Positions 1-14,200 of a DNA stretch of 64,000 nucleotides are shown in pieces. The notes beneath the pieces are model-generated. The model worked only from the letters and a program-made list of their open reading frames with translations, ran no database searches and was not told the origin of the DNA. A program made the translations under genes and the position numbers. The stretch comes from Takifugu bimaculatus (taxonomy: Eukaryota; Chordata; Actinopteri; Tetraodontiformes; Tetraodontidae), in the NCBI GenBank assembly GCA_004026145.2, contig CP034993.1:1229580-1293579 (forward strand). Direction: 5' to 3'. Numbering within the stretch: position 1 is the stretch's first letter; each line of letters starts with the position of its first letter.

Positions 1-2668
1 TCATATTTGACTTCAAGATCTGTCTCTATCATTATGCAGCGGTGGACAGTGGTGGTGATAGTGATGTAATTGCAGTATGGATGGGACATTGGTCCACAGG
101 CCTGTTTTTCAAGATAAAATGATCAAAGATCTAATGATTAGTGGTTACGTCACAGTTGGTCGCAGAAGTTTGACGTGAAAACCAAAACACGGTGTGATTA
201 ATTAATTCAAAAGCATCAGGGAGACATTTAAAACGTTCCAGTCGTACCACAAAAGCAGTCAGAGTTTCAATGATGAAACAGTACTTCGCTGCGTTTCACT
301 GACTGGGTGTTCTCAGCAGTTTCTGCATTTAGCCGCATTCAACAGAGCTCAGTCCTGTATCGTAGCAACAGAAGAGCCAGAATGGAAACTTGTGGATAGG
401 TCAATGTGATGGTGTCCACTTGACCCCCCTCCCGGTACAGCATCGATTTTTCTAAATCACAATATTTGGGCCCATGAAAACTAGACAGTGCGTCCTCACA
501 CAGCCAGACAACATGTGATCCTTTCATGTGTTATTGGGCCCATATCGAACCGACTGTGTCCTAATTAGAAAACATGATTTTAATACGAACGAAGTTAAGG
601 GGCGCGTCTCTTCATTTCCTCTCCCCTTCTGTATTTTTCAATTTCCTCACCTTGCTGCAGCATCTTCTGTGCGCCTGTTTGTCTCTAATCCTATTTCCTC
701 TCCTGTGTGTGCATTTCATGTTGGCCTTGTTCCTCTAGAGACAGCCTCTCCAGGGGAACTTAATTGTCAAGTGTGCACTACAGCTAATCAGTAGCAAAGA
801 AAATGGCCTTTAAAAGGATATATTATTGGAGCAAATTCAGATCATCCCCAGCTCATACTCAACTACAACGACCGCGCCACTTGTTTGGGGATGTCTGGAA
901 TGCAGACCCCCCCCCCGTTGTTGACTCCTGTGGCGGATAAATCTGTGTCATAGCGAACTGATGTGTCTTGGCGCATTTTGCGGCGCCATCTTGTGCGGGT
1001 GACGGCCCATAAATTGGGGCTTTTCCGCAGGTGTCTAATGTTCACAGTGTTTCTATATCATTGCATCACCTGTGCATGCTGTGAAGGCTGGATGGGCGGA
1101 TGAGAGCCGCTATAATCACAATATATTGCACCTCTCACGGCATTTGTTGCATGCTTTGGGTTGTTTGCGGCTCTGTCCGTTATGGTGGTTTACAGTGTCT
1201 GCTCCTTGTAAATCACAGTATTTGCGCGGAGCTGCTTAGCCAAGCACGCTTGCATAATTAAACAGCTATGTCGTTAGCAGTGACAAAAGTATAGTTTCTT
1301 TAGAAGCATAATGCTGGTACATCAAAAATGTTTATTATAGGTTTGGGGGATATTGTTCCACTTGTGTGGTGTGCTTACTAACTCCACATTGTACCTCCAT
1401 TTCTTTTTCTCTTTACTTCAGCGCTGACATGAGTCTCAGAGGATCTCCATGATGTAGCGCCGTGTCAGGGTATAAAAGTGTGCGTCTGAAGCTCGTTCTC
1501 AGTGCTGTTGGGGCTCTGTCATTCACACAGATTTGATGTTAATAAATAGACACATGGCTCATTAATAGTTATTAAATAGACCCTTGTGTTTATTTAAAAT
1601 TCATCTGTATCTCTACGTCCGTGGTCAGTGGGTCCTACTCTGCCATATGTTTTGCCGAACAGCGTAAACTATTTAGAAAGTCTGCTTTCCTCACCGAAGA
1701 GCAGGCCTACTGATGGCTCAAGTGATGGCAGATTCGTTAGTGCATGTCAGCAGGGCTGTATCAGCAGTCTCTGTAAAGTTACGTAACACGCACATGCACA
1801 TAGGCTTACCAACAGCATGGAGATGGACACAGAAGTGATGTGATTGCTGTGTTGGGCTGGTCTGTGGCCCTGACGCAGAGCTCCCGCCCGTCACTGGTGA
1901 ACACGGTGTGGTAGTAACGGTCTGTTGCTATCTTACACCTGGGCAAAGCCATTTTTATCATACACTAGTTCATGTTGTTGGAAGCTCAGGCCCAGTTTAA
2001 AGGTGCAATTTAAGTCCCGCGTAAGAAAACAATAATGGAAGTGTGTGGCCAGTAGGGGGAGACCTGCAGGGGTATTTTTAAAGACGGGTGTCAAGGAGCT
2101 GCTGTCTTCCTCTCTCCAGGCGTTTGGTAGCACGCTTTCATTTTTAGAATGTTCACACTTTTCCTTCCCTCTTAACCTCAATCAGGTTCCGGCTGATGCG
2201 ATCTTTTCGGCTTTGCACACAACCCCTCTGATACCGTGTACTGAAATGACGGCCTCCGTTTGTTTGCATGTGTGTGTGGGTTTAATGCTGTGGTCTCCAC
2301 ACAGTGGGGGAAAAGGGGAAGGAAAAGGAAGTTAACAGCAGCCAAACGACAACAGATGAGCTGAGACTCCCTGCAAAGGAAATGCATCATTCTTTAAGAT
2401 ATACCAAGCTGATATACAAATTTTATTTTGTTTTGGCCCTGAGCAACTGGCAGAACTGCCTGGGTGAACTGAGTAAAGGTCAGGGGGAATTAAAATGCTT
2501 ACTGTATGGCTCGTCCAGGAGAGAGCCTGTGAGCTAGGTGGAGATAAAAAAGAAAGCCAGGAGGAAAAGGCCATCTGTCTGATAGTTTAGTGTAAAGTGG
2601 TGAGAGAATGAAACATCTTTTCTTTTCACAGTCTAATGCTATTAGGTTTTGGCATTGCAGGTCTACCA

Positions 2669-2682
2669 CCCCCCCCCCCCCC
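2669..2682. repeat. C14 homopolymer
   Basis: Fourteen consecutive C on the + strand, inside the upstream celf5 intron. Confidence 0.9.
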
Positions 2683-3798
2683 TTCCCTCCTTCATATCTA
2701 TCACATTCAGCTTGAGACGCAGACTCCATTTCTAGGTTTCCCGTGTAAAATCAGACCTCACGGTTCAAGGGTTTCATCAGCTCCATTCAGCTCTTCGCAA
2801 TTTACAATACGCTCCTCTGCATGTCGGGAAACGAGATGTTCTGCTCCGACAGTAAACATATTCAATCCACAGCAAACAGTAGAAAAATGTCATCTGATGA
2901 CGAATTCCATCAACATCCACACGCAGACACGTTTCGGAGTTCAGCTTATTTTTAAAATTGCACAGCTGTCTTCATGCAAAACGACCGTTGTTTACAGTTT
3001 CCTAAATTGTAACGCGTCTCATAATGTGTTGGAAAGTTAATGTTTTATATATTATCTAGGCATTTTATAAATGGGATCGCTGCTCCTTGAGCTCCACTTT
3101 CATCTTTGCCTTTGGCTCCCAAAATACTGTGCCTCATTACATTGAACTACAGCATTTATTTGAAAAAGAATAAAGTGCTTATTGACCCTGCAGTTTAATT
3201 AAAGCGCACCATTATCTCCTGAAAGCAGATAAGATAAATGTCTGTTAGGGTGATTGACAGGGTTAGGTTGTCTCCGTGGGTCACAGCGGCACTACAGAGG
3301 CCATACGTGCAGCACAAAAGCAGCAGCACAAAAGCTCCAAGTACAGCATGGTTCCAGATGTCAAAAGCTCTGCTTGAAATCACGATATGTACGTGTTAAA
3401 ATAGAACAGCCCGCCTGTGACTCGCTTTAGACTTTTAGACTAGAGAGACGCTCCGAACAATGATAGGAAAGCTAAGCTGCTGGCTGGCGATATGCACAGA
3501 GCAAATCTGAATCTACTTTCAGCCATCGCGTGTCTAGACAGGTAAGTGTTGCGGAAACACAGCGCCGTCCCAGTCAGAGCTGGGGGAGGGGGGTGGCTGA
3601 CATGCAGGGTGGCCGGTAAGCCTCTTTTGTCCATGTGCAGCAAAGTCATCTGCCAGCTCAGTTGCTCCAGCAGACAAAGCTTCAAAGTGATAGCTCACAT
3701 TCTGCTACATCCTCGCTCTTTCTTCGGCCAGAGTTTGGGCATGGCCCCTCACTCTCTGCCTAAGCCTCCTCCTTCCATCTCCTTCTCTCTCTCCCCCA

Positions 3799-3802
<4 letters not shown>

Positions 3803-3830
<28 letters not shown>
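3803..3830. repeat. (CT)n microsatellite
   Basis: An uninterrupted CT dinucleotide run of about 28 bases, embedded in a longer pyrimidine-rich stretch (about 3760-3910) of the upstream celf5 intron. The stretch also makes a misleading Ser/Leu-rich open frame. Confidence 0.9.
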
Positions 3831-4733
3831 ATTTCACCCCACTGCAGCTTTTCCCTTAGTTTCTTTCTTTCATTTTCTTTTGCAAATGTTGCTTTTCTCC
3901 ACCTGTATTTGCCCTATCCATTTCCTTCACTCTGTAGCAGGAAAGTAGCCATTGTAGCATTTCCAAAAGTCCGATTCTAGTAGAATTGAATCTATTTTTG
4001 TTTAACTATTTATTCACTTTTCCAATTTTCCTTATTGAGAGGATGCATATTAGGTTTAATTCAGGAAGATGAGGGGGTCAAACTGGTGTGACAACAACGT
4101 GTCAACCATCGAGCTCATCACTAAGTTATGCGAGATGAGAGACGGCGAATCGGGAATAATATGTCAGCGCAGGTGAGGAAAGAAAAGAGCTGCTGCGCTC
4201 TGAGAAGGAAAACCGGAGAAACTGCAAGTCTGGAGAGGGGGGAGGTGTTGAGGAGGGGGTGCTGGCCGAGGGGGGTGTGTCCGACATTACCCTCATGAAT
4301 CAGTGTCAGCGGAGCGATGAGAAAATAATTAAGAAACAGGCTCGCTCTGTGTTAAATACTGCCAAAGGTAAAAGGCCCATTTTACTGTACTGGAACTCTG
4401 TACGGATGGAAAAGAACAGCAATACATGGGAGGGAAGGCAAAAGCGGTGCTGGGGAGAAAAAAAATCCATATCATAAATGATGCCAAAATGCCCTTCAGG
4501 TGGCATTATGAAAGCAGACAATATAAATAGCAGTGCCACAGTGTAAATGTTTATGTACAGTATACACGTTGCACAGCACTTTCAGGATTTATGGCCCGAG
4601 CTGTAATATAGTGAATTCCACACAAGGCTGTGAGTAATATTTCACATTTGTTATCATATGGAGTGTAAATTTGCTGAGACGTATACGGCGGAGATAAAAT
4701 ATTTTAAGCCGTCGCCATTCTTCTCTGAGTGGG

Positions 4734-4766
4734 TGGGTGGGCGGGTGGATGGGTGGGGGGGGGGGG
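4734..4766. repeat. GGGT/GGGA-rich run ending in G12
   Basis: Short degenerate GGGT/GGAT units run into twelve consecutive G (4755-4766). It is a possible G-quadruplex former on the + strand, and therefore in celf5 pre-mRNA. Confidence 0.7.
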
Positions 4767-7700
4767 TTGCATGGAGGCTGTCACGTGTGCTCTGAGCGAC
4801 CTGAACACACACGCGCCTGTAAACATTTACACACGCCGTACGCACATCAGAGGTTTATAGGCGTGTTTAGGCGACGGGGACAGGGCCAGAGGAACGCATA
4901 AAGGCTCTTTGGAGAATATCGGAGCCCTTTGAGCCGCGTGGGCAACGTCTTCCTATGTCTTCACATATACGTGCACGTACAGATGTGTGTGGGAGTCTTT
5001 GGGGCCGTCACATGTAATATCCATCATCCTCACTGCCAACGGCACGGAGAGATTTCACAGGACTCCAACCCCCCCACCCCGAGCAGGAATTCGCTCAGTT
5101 GTGGTCCTTGTAAGATATTTTGGACCTGCAGGAGCTCACTTCCCATGAGGCTCCTGCTTGGTAACACATTATAGTCTTATCTCAAGCTATTGGCCTGACC
5201 ATTATGCTATAGGCAGGGGGTGCGTTGAATTACAGCATCCACCACATTTCAGACGTTCTTTGTGATGTTTTACACATCTTCATGAAACTAATGTGTGCCT
5301 TGACAGCGCAGCAGGTAAAGGTGGTGGGTGTGGGTCTCTAATTTGCTTTCTGATGTAGTGAGCGCACGTATGCTATAGCCGCTGTGTGACAAGCGAACAG
5401 TAATTATATTTCTATGGTTAGATAATTGAGTCTATGAATATTTGAGCAACCTCCTGTCAGTGGATTATGTGTAATTACACGTATGTGTCATCAGCGCCAT
5501 CTATTTCAGAGAAATGCTGATGCTCATGCTGCTTATCAAGGCCCTGCAGATAGTGCTGACTTGGGTTTTTACCTGCAGCTTCAATGGGCCACAGCTGAGC
5601 TGCAAACAGCCACAACGCCAGTAAGGTGACATCGTAACATGAAATCACGGCGTGTCAGATGATGCTACACTCTGACGCTAGAGTCAGGCAATAATTCTAA
5701 AGTGAATTATAGGTGGAATATAAGCCGAATCTGGCGGTGGACGTTTACGGGCAACCTGGGTGAGCATAGGGGTGAAATATAGCAGGGTTAGCATTCATAT
5801 GTGATTAAATATCTCGGTTCTGTGTCAGTAATCCTCTTTTTATTCAGTGTTTATGCTTCAGTAGCAGTGTGCGTAGCATTGCTTTGGTGATGAAATTGCA
5901 CAACGGGGAGCGCAGGTTTGATAACATTCTCTCAGAACTGCATTACTGTTTTTTTGTTTGGTTTTGTTTTTTGGGGGTTTTTATGCTTCTGTTTGCAAGC
6001 AGCATCTCTGAAAAACAGCGCTAATAAGCTACCTCATTAGAGCCGCTTCACGGTAGGCCTAGCAGTGTGCACTGGCCATTCCGTGAGCTATAGCATGCAA
6101 ACTTCAAAAGATGCTTTCAAACACTGAACAACAGTGTTTATTTACTGTAGAAACGGTTCTGCTCTTTTCTTAATCCACATTATTTCTTTCTCATTTTTTT
6201 TTTTTTTTGGTACAGGCTGCAAACTCGGTTTTGCTTCCAAGTTGCTCAGCATATAAAGGTCATTATTTAGTAGTTCATTTTATACCCTTAAAGCCCTTTC
6301 ATATCTTTGGAGTTATATTGGAACTTTTCTCTGATTTCTTTGCAAAGCAGAGAAATATCTGAAGGGAGAAGCAGGTGTTTGGATGTCTCTGGCCTCTATA
6401 CTGATCCCTGACTGTAACCACAGTAGGGTTCACCACTAGAGCCAGCACTCTTCAGATCCTGTATATTGTGCACACGCACACACACGCCCGTGGTCACTGA
6501 CTTATTAGTGCAAACACAAGCCCAGTTAGAAACCTATATGTAATAAATTGGATTAAATTCCTCTGGCTAAGCACCGTGAGCTCTTCGGGTTAATTAATTC
6601 CGTTCCATTCTGTCTGTATTTTTATGCTCGAACACATGCTGACACTGTTATTTTGAAGCAACCCGCTTATTGGAGGAGTATAACAAGCCTGTGTCAAAGT
6701 GAGCGGAAGCCGCAATTCTTGATATTCCAGTTACAAAGTGATTTTGATTCCTGCTTTTCTCTCAGCAAGAACCTACGCTACAGTTGGTAGCGCTAATATG
6801 GTGGATCCTTCCCCTCCTCACAGCCTTCCCTCAGCTCTTATCTCCCCCTGCAAATGAGAAAACCTGGATGGCTTCTCAGCCCCAGTTTCTGCCTGGATGC
6901 TATCTCACTGAGTTTTAATATATTTATCCATTCATTATTGTCCTCTTTTATCAGCCAGCTAATATTGTTCATAATTTGTCCTTATCTCCAAGCCTGACAG
7001 TCAATTTTGCACTCTGCTTCAGCAGACAGATGGAAAAATGACCCTTGTCTAACCCTTCCTTCCATAACTTCTCTCCTTCCTTCATTGCGCTCCTCTTGAA
7101 GCCCCAGTGAAACATGGTTGACAGCCTGCTATATCAGTAGTAGTCATAGCAACCCCCTCCCCTCCCCATCCTCATGACAGAGCTTTTTCTCTTCAGTGCG
7201 CGCTCTTTCTCTCGCTCACAGAATGTCGTTGAGTTGCAACCACGGGGGATGAGACAAAAAAGAGGGGACATTTTCAAAACCATAGAACCTCACAGACTCC
7301 CCATCACTCCTCCCCTTCATCCCCTCCCCCTCGGATTTATTTTTCCCTTTGTTTTTTGACTGCATCATTCTGCAGACGCTGTATGTCCACACACATTTCA
7401 CTTCGCCGTATCCTTCCCAGTCAACTTCCTCGACACTATACTGCCAGAACGAGAACTGTTGATGATTACTGTATGTCCCCCATACGTTAGGCAGAGTCAG
7501 AGTTCAACGCAAAGAGGAATTTCCACTTCCGCCTCATCATTTCAGATAAGGGCCCTATGATAGTCGCCCGCTCAGCTAGCAGATACGCCCACTCAATCCC
7601 AACTTGAATGTTGGTAGAGACGATGAAATCACCTGACCAAAGTACATGGAAAACTGGGCTGCAGAACTAACGAAAATTACACTAGTGTGGACGTAGCCTA

Positions 7701-10700
7701 GTCCCACATATTCGCTCTCCCTCTCTCCCTCTCTCCCTTTCTCTCCTCTGTTTGCTCCAGAACCTCCTCTGCTGCCGTGTTTCTATTGAATAAATCACAT
7801 TTCAATGTCACAATCTCCAGCAGGCTGCAGTGTAATAATGGAGCGTGCAGTAATAAGCCCCCCCCCCCACATGTTATGGTATGGTGGAGCAGGAAGTGTA
7901 TTCAGGCTGGACAGGAAATCCTTCACAACTCCAGTGGAAATCAACATTATGTAACCAAAATTTGGACCAAAATTTAGAGCACATTCATACTGAAGGAATT
8001 ACACTAGCATGGGAATAATAAGAGCACAGCACGAAGAATGAGACGCAAAATATTACTGATATCATTTGTGTCAGCGCCGTAGCTCAAAAACTTCACTCTA
8101 GAAGAATGAGCTCCCAAGGGTCCAAATGGACCTCGTAATCTCCAGTCTGCATAACCAGGCAACGCTGCCATTTCATTATTCTGGAGTATAATTTCCAAAC
8201 AAACATCTGCTTAGTAGCTATGGGTAAATGAAACGTGATGGGGGGTGAATTTCAGCAGGAGCGTGGCGTGCGTCACATACAGCCCCCTCTGACAGTGTGC
8301 TGTAAATGCATCCTAATGCCAGCGTGACGCGCAGTTTCACAGTTAAGCTGCTGCTGCTTATTAGAGCCCTGAAATGTTTAGGTGATGGCATTTCACTGTA
8401 AACACTATAGCGAGCGGGGAGACGCTCTAATTAAGGCTGGTATTTATGTTGACTGGGCTCTGTTGTAAGTGAAGAAAGGCAGCTCATAATTCCTTGTCTT
8501 GTTATATATTCATCTGCGCAGAAGGTGTCAGTTACCACAGGCTAGAATCGGTAACTAAAACATGACTCAGCTGCTTTTTTTGAAGGCTGCCTATGAGAAG
8601 AGCAAACCAGGGCAGAAATTTGTTGCTGCTCACGATGTGACTTGTAATCAGAATGATTCAGGATCGAGTGTGACAGACAATTCAATTGACTCGATCTGAA
8701 ACACTCTTGACACATCTTGCTAATAGTCCATTTACTCTATATGGATTGTCATGACGCAGGCGACGCAGAGGCTTGTTGGGGGATAACTATATAGGAGGTG
8801 AGGGGAGGGGGTTAGCGCTAGGTGGTAAAATGAGATGATATTTTAGTGGGACATATATTTAGCATGGACTCTGTGTTTGTGTTTCACTAATGGTCCAACA
8901 GTTCCTGAACAAAAATGAGCTACCCTGAAGAAAAACTGGATTAATGGTGTACAGAACAGTTGAGAGAGGGACGAGCAACTTGAGTCGCGTATTATTTTTG
9001 TGTGTGTGGTCGCGGTAGAAGATCTGTCATCCGTAATCCTCCGCGTCAGGATTTGAAAGAACACTCGTTAGTTTCCCTCTCTGCCTCTCCCCTCCATGTC
9101 GCTTTACACCCCCAAGATATGTGCAAATGGCTGTGGGTGTTTTGTACTCCGCGCGTGTCTGTTTGCAGCCTTTTCTGCAACATTGTAGATAAATGAGATA
9201 ATGTTTCAATCGGCGATGACCGTGGCCCTGACATTTCCAATTGCATTTTTGTTCCGAGCAGCTACAGCAGAGCTCTGGACGGCAGATTACTATCTAGGAC
9301 TCTGTTTATTTTCTACATTCTCTCTATATCTGTCCCTCTCTATGTCGCTGTCTTTCCCGCTCTCTCTTTTCGGACAAAGATGAGGAATTCCTCCTAAATC
9401 TCATAGTGCATACGCCTCCATATAATCCACTTGGCTGTAATAGACAGAGCCAGCAGCTCTGTGCTGGCCAATAAGACACATAGACCTGATATATTTTGTG
9501 TATGATCTGCCGCGCTAGAGGTGACATGCTTGCTAGCTGGCTTCTGGCCTGAGGGTGGATGCAGAGCTGTATTTTAAGGCATGCCACACGCCGGCTCTTG
9601 AGTGTGTGACCGTCAGACTGCAGCTCGTATGAAGATTGATAAAGGTCATACATTAATTCAGAGCTTGTCAGATCCCCATCATCTACATGATGAAGGGAGT
9701 TGGAGCCAAAGACCGCAGTGAAAGGCTACGGTCGCCTGGGTGGTCCTGTGTGCCGTGTGGCTCTACAGAAGTGTATATGAGATGTGGCATTCAAGAAAAT
9801 TTGTGCAGGCCGGCCCTTCCCCCTCTTCCTCGGCTCATCTCCCCAGCCAGCCTCAGAATTTATATTCACCTTCCAGCAAAAGGAAGGACCATCTTGGCCT
9901 TTCATTTTCCAGTTCAGGGCTTTTCTCTTTTTGCAGATAAATGCTCTCCAATCCACCCTGACAGATGTCACATTGCATCACTTCCATTATGATACATAGC
10001 CTCTGATCCTGCCACTTGCAATAAGGAGTCGGCACCAGGGACGCCGCTCCCTGGACAACATTCTGACACGGGTGATTATTTTAAAGGTGCATCATTGTCG
10101 GCGCCGAGTGCGGAAACCCTAGCTGGGCGCCACGTCCACAAACACTAGCTGCAGGAATGTGGGTATCAGCTCGTGTCTGGGTCAGGCAACGACAACGGCA
10201 TGACACACTCACTACTCGTCTCAGGTCACCCTGACGCGGCGCAATATCTTCGGTTGGGATTTATGCCGCTCTGTGCCTGCAACGGCTGCGACTCTTGTCC
10301 CTCATTCTCTTCTCCGTTGTGACTTCGCAGGTCAGAGCAGCAGAAACAATCTGTGTAAAGGGAAGGGTTTAATGCTTCTTCTGCCAGCAGAGGCACACTT
10401 CACTCTAGCATTAATCATCCTGGGCCGGAGTACATCAGTAAACACAGCGTGTCAGGTCAAGGTAGGGATCACATCCCAGCATAAAGCAGGACTCAATAAC
10501 ACATGGGCCATCAATTGAAAAGTCAGTAATGTTCATTCCATGTCTTCAAGCCTGCTTTTCTCCTGGGAGAGGCCCAGCATTGTTCGCCAGGGAACACACT
10601 GAAATATTTCTCTGGCTACACAAAAAACACTACATCAGCAGCAATTAGTCAAGTAAGAGAGAGATAAAGAGGAAAAGGGATGGGGGGGGGAATGTAAAAT

Positions 10701-11133
10701 CAGCGAGAGGAAACGATGAACAGAAAAGAGAGAATGTGATGGTTTCTAACCAGCTGTGTGTGGGACCAGGGAGCTGCCTCAAGCCCCCGGTGCTTTTAAA
10801 GGACCAAAGACTTGTTCGTCGTCTTGGGTCTCTGTGCCTGTGTGTCTGTGAAACCTCTTCATTAGTCCTCCCATTGCTCTTTCCTGCAGCCTGTGACCAC
10901 TCACTTACCCCAGCAGCTACACTGCGGGTGCCCATATGGGACTAAACCTAGTTATAGTCGAGATTAAAATGATCCGTCTTGGCAAAAAGATCATTCGGTG
11001 TGACTCAACCCGCACGTTTGCTGCTCAGCACCAAAGCTCTGCCCGCGTTATGGGTGCGTATTTTATTATAAACCTTTTACCAGCAGGTTCAAAGATATAA
11101 ATCAACGTTTTTGTGTCTGTGTGTGCATTGCAG

Positions 11134-11262
11134 AAGACAGGAAGTTGTTTGTTGGGATGCTGAACAAGCAGCAGACGGAGGAGGACGTCTACCGCCTCTT
11201 CGAGCCCTACGGCGTCATCGAGGAGTGCACAGTCCTCAGAGGTCCAGACGGAAACAGCAAAG
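11134..11262 (+). CDS. celf5: celf5 exon: first half of RRM2
   Basis: The acceptor is TTGCAG/AA at 11133 and the donor AAAG/GTACGA at 11263. The 129 bases complete a split codon (probably Glu), then encode 42 residues, DRKLFVGMLNKQQ to LRGPDGNSK, and leave one base (phase 1). This is RRM2 beta1 with RNP2 KLFVGML, helix 1, and beta2 (EECTVLRG). CELF5 and CELF4 have nearly this segment; CELF3 has GKQQTDEDV at the same place. It marks the first exon of the gene visible in the window. Confidence 0.96.
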
Positions 11263-14200
11263 GTACGAAGCCTTCCACAGTTGTCATTGTCATTTAGGTC
11301 ACAGCCAGAAGTGGGGGGGGGGGGTGCGCGTGACTGCCATGTGACACGTTAAATATATATGAGCCATACATTACATATGGGTCGGATGGCATTTTAGCAC
11401 TTGTGCCACCATGTTGACACTGCTGCAGGAAGTGTCAGTCATCTGTAGGCAGCAGGGCACAAGCTAAGCTAGATGTGTCACTTACACTTTAATAGATGTC
11501 TGATTTGCTCATTAGAATGCATGAAAGACATGAAGTGAATGGCTTCATCCTGTTCTGTTCCGTTTGTAGAGAAACCATTGTTTTGCTTCTGTGTCAGCAT
11601 TGAGGTTGTTTAATTACGTTAATGATTTCAAGGATGCAATTAAAGCCAAACAGTGGAGTCTTGAACAGATATGGCGATGGTGTGTGATCAGACAGGCCGG
11701 CTGCTAAGTCATGACGCTCGGATTTCTGTCTAACAAAGTATGACAATCCTGTCAAATTCAGAACTGGCTGAGGAAAAAAAGCGCTGACTGCGCATTTCCA
11801 AACTCCACCGCGTCTCCAGTACAGTCGTTAACAGTCCTGTGCCATTTTCATTCTGTCGCTGTGTATTAGTGAGAATTATCTCGATGGATGCGCTGCGTGC
11901 CTCTACTCCAACCAGGTACTTTCCACTTGATATCTTGCGGGCCTTCCGCCGACTCCGAGAAACTTTTCAAGACATCGCTTCCTTTTGACAGGCAGCAAAG
12001 CACAGAGGGCCTAGTGGTTCTAAACCTATTCCCCAGCCAGTGCTTATGGAAATTGTTGCTGGGAATTATATCTAAAGGGGTTTGAAGCCAGAGTGCTCTT
12101 ACTCTGCAGTGGTTTAAAGGAGGGGACGTCAAAACAATTCTCGTGTCCCCGCTGTGAGGAAGAGGGCAGCTAAGGGAAGTTTCCAGTCATGGACAAAAAA
12201 ATGCACTCAAATACATCGCTGCAGTTTTGAAGCACTTTGTACTTTGACCAATTTGTGCCGTAAAATGTGATAACTACAATTACAATTAGTTATACAACGG
12301 TTGCCCCTGAGTCAAAAGCATTTTTTAAGTTAGTAGTAGTTAAGAGAGGTGAAGTTGCGGCACAGGTCATGCTGAGTTGTGCACACATCTCAGGAGAGGT
12401 GGAGGTTTGATAGCCGAATGGGCATCTTGATTGGTTTGTGTCCACAGGGGTGAGCCCATTATGAGGAGAAGAAAGGCAGGACGTCGAGGTCAAGCAGGGT
12501 TACACGATAAGAGGAACAGAGCAAGAACGATTCAATAAGAAGTGAAAGGAAACTTCAGATGAAATGAAATTAGCTGAAACAGGCTGGCGCAGGAGTTAGT
12601 TCTGCCACTATACTGCAACAGCCTTGGCTGGATGCTGTTGTTCCTCTGACTCCCGCTGCACACGTCAGCTTTGATAAAAGAACTCCACAGACGTCCGTCA
12701 GCTCGCTAACGCCGCACGTGTATGACAGGCGTGCATATTAAGCTTTTAATTGACTGAATGTTGGTACCACTGAAGGAACATATAGAAATGATGGACCTGG
12801 AACTGCACATTGTATTTTATTTTAATCTCAAGCTTATTGTTGAATAAATGTGGTTTCTCAGCCTTTCTGCTTCAAAACGTGCCGTGCATCATCTTAGTTT
12901 GTTCCAGCTCACTTGATTAATGTACTTTTTCAGCAGTATCTGCTGCTTCCAGAATTCATCAAGGACATCCGAGTGGAAAAGATGGGCTCTGGAGTTTCTG
13001 AAGAACTGTTTGATGTTAGCGGAAGCTTCTGTTATAGGCTGTATGCTCAGCTGTATGTTTTATTTTAGAGATTTGTTACTTCCATGAAGGGGTTGAGCTA
13101 CTATTTTATATGCACAGACAAGCATGTGGTGCTAAATAGCATGCTTTTCTGCCTCATCAGTGCAATCTTTAGCCTGCAGGTTCTGCCTGCCGAATGCTCA
13201 GAGCGAGGCGGCCTGCTGAGCCTCTTACTGCACAGCCATTTCTGCAACGTCAAATATGATCAGCTTTCTTTAATAATGTACCATAGGCCTTTGGACACCA
13301 TTGATTAAACTGTAATATGTGTTTAGCTACATATGTGCATCTGTTCCTTCCTCTAGGCTGCGCTTTTGTCAAGTTCTCCACACACACCGAGGCTCAGTCT
13401 GCGATCAGTGCACTCCACGGCAGCCAGACCATGCCAGTGAGTATGCAACACTCCCCCACACGTGCACAACACGCAAACGTGCAGGTGGCATCCTTTGCAT
13501 GCTTTCACCCGAGCGGTGCTCACTTGCGATGGGAATTGACACATGGAAACACTCTCTTCCTTCCAATCCTGAGCTGCTAATCCTTCGTTTTTAACCCCTA
13601 ACTTCAAAGGTGCAATCACCAGCCGGAGATGTGGATCCATCCTCCCAAAATATCCCAGATTTAAAATCAGATACAACAAGAATCAACCCTCTTTTTAATT
13701 AACAGACTGCTTTAAATAACTCCAAATCTAATTTCCAGATAAAACAGTTTAGAATGATAATTGAATTTTAGGCAAGTCATCAATCAGTACTTCTGCTTGC
13801 ATAATCAGGGAACGGAACTCCAGTGTGAGATTACATTTGCTCCTTATGTAAGCACACTGTGTCCTCCGAATCCTCCCTGTATTGGATTTATTATGAGCTC
13901 AGAAATGGTACCGCTCATCTGTATGAGTCTCTCATGTTTAGAGACGGTGGCGGTGTAGCTGGTGCTGTCAATATAAAAGCCACTCTCTCTGTACTCTGTA
14001 ATAACGGCGTTATTCCCTCTCTATTTGGCGGGTGGACAGACACTCGGGTGTCCTATTACACGGGGACTTGATGTGGAGTCTGCTTTAATCCCCTGGCTTG
14101 GTTTGAGACTTCTGGCCTGGACAAAGCAAGCGCGTAAACTTAACCGCCCTCTCTCAGGTGTTGTATTTCTCTCTGTGATTTCATTGCTGATATTTGTCAG

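Larger units (their letters stand above)
1..11133 (+). other. celf5: celf5 intron (upstream of the RRM2 exon), incomplete at window edge
   Basis: No coding exon is recognised here. I looked for the short RRM1 exons (IPRHL, FEQFG, GCAFLTYC, QVKPADSESRG-type coding) on the + strand by eye and saw none, so the stretch is read as one intron of at least 11.1 kb. It contains a C14 run at 2669-2682, a CT repeat at 3803-3830 and a G-rich run at 4734-4766. Open frames of 60-144 codons here have no family resemblance and no usable splice context. Very small exons could be missed by reading alone. Confidence 0.6.

Noticed and set aside
1..11133. Upstream celf5 exons (RRM1) or an alternative first exon
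   Set aside because: No segment encoding RRM1 motifs with splice sites was found on the + strand; better left as intron than guessed.
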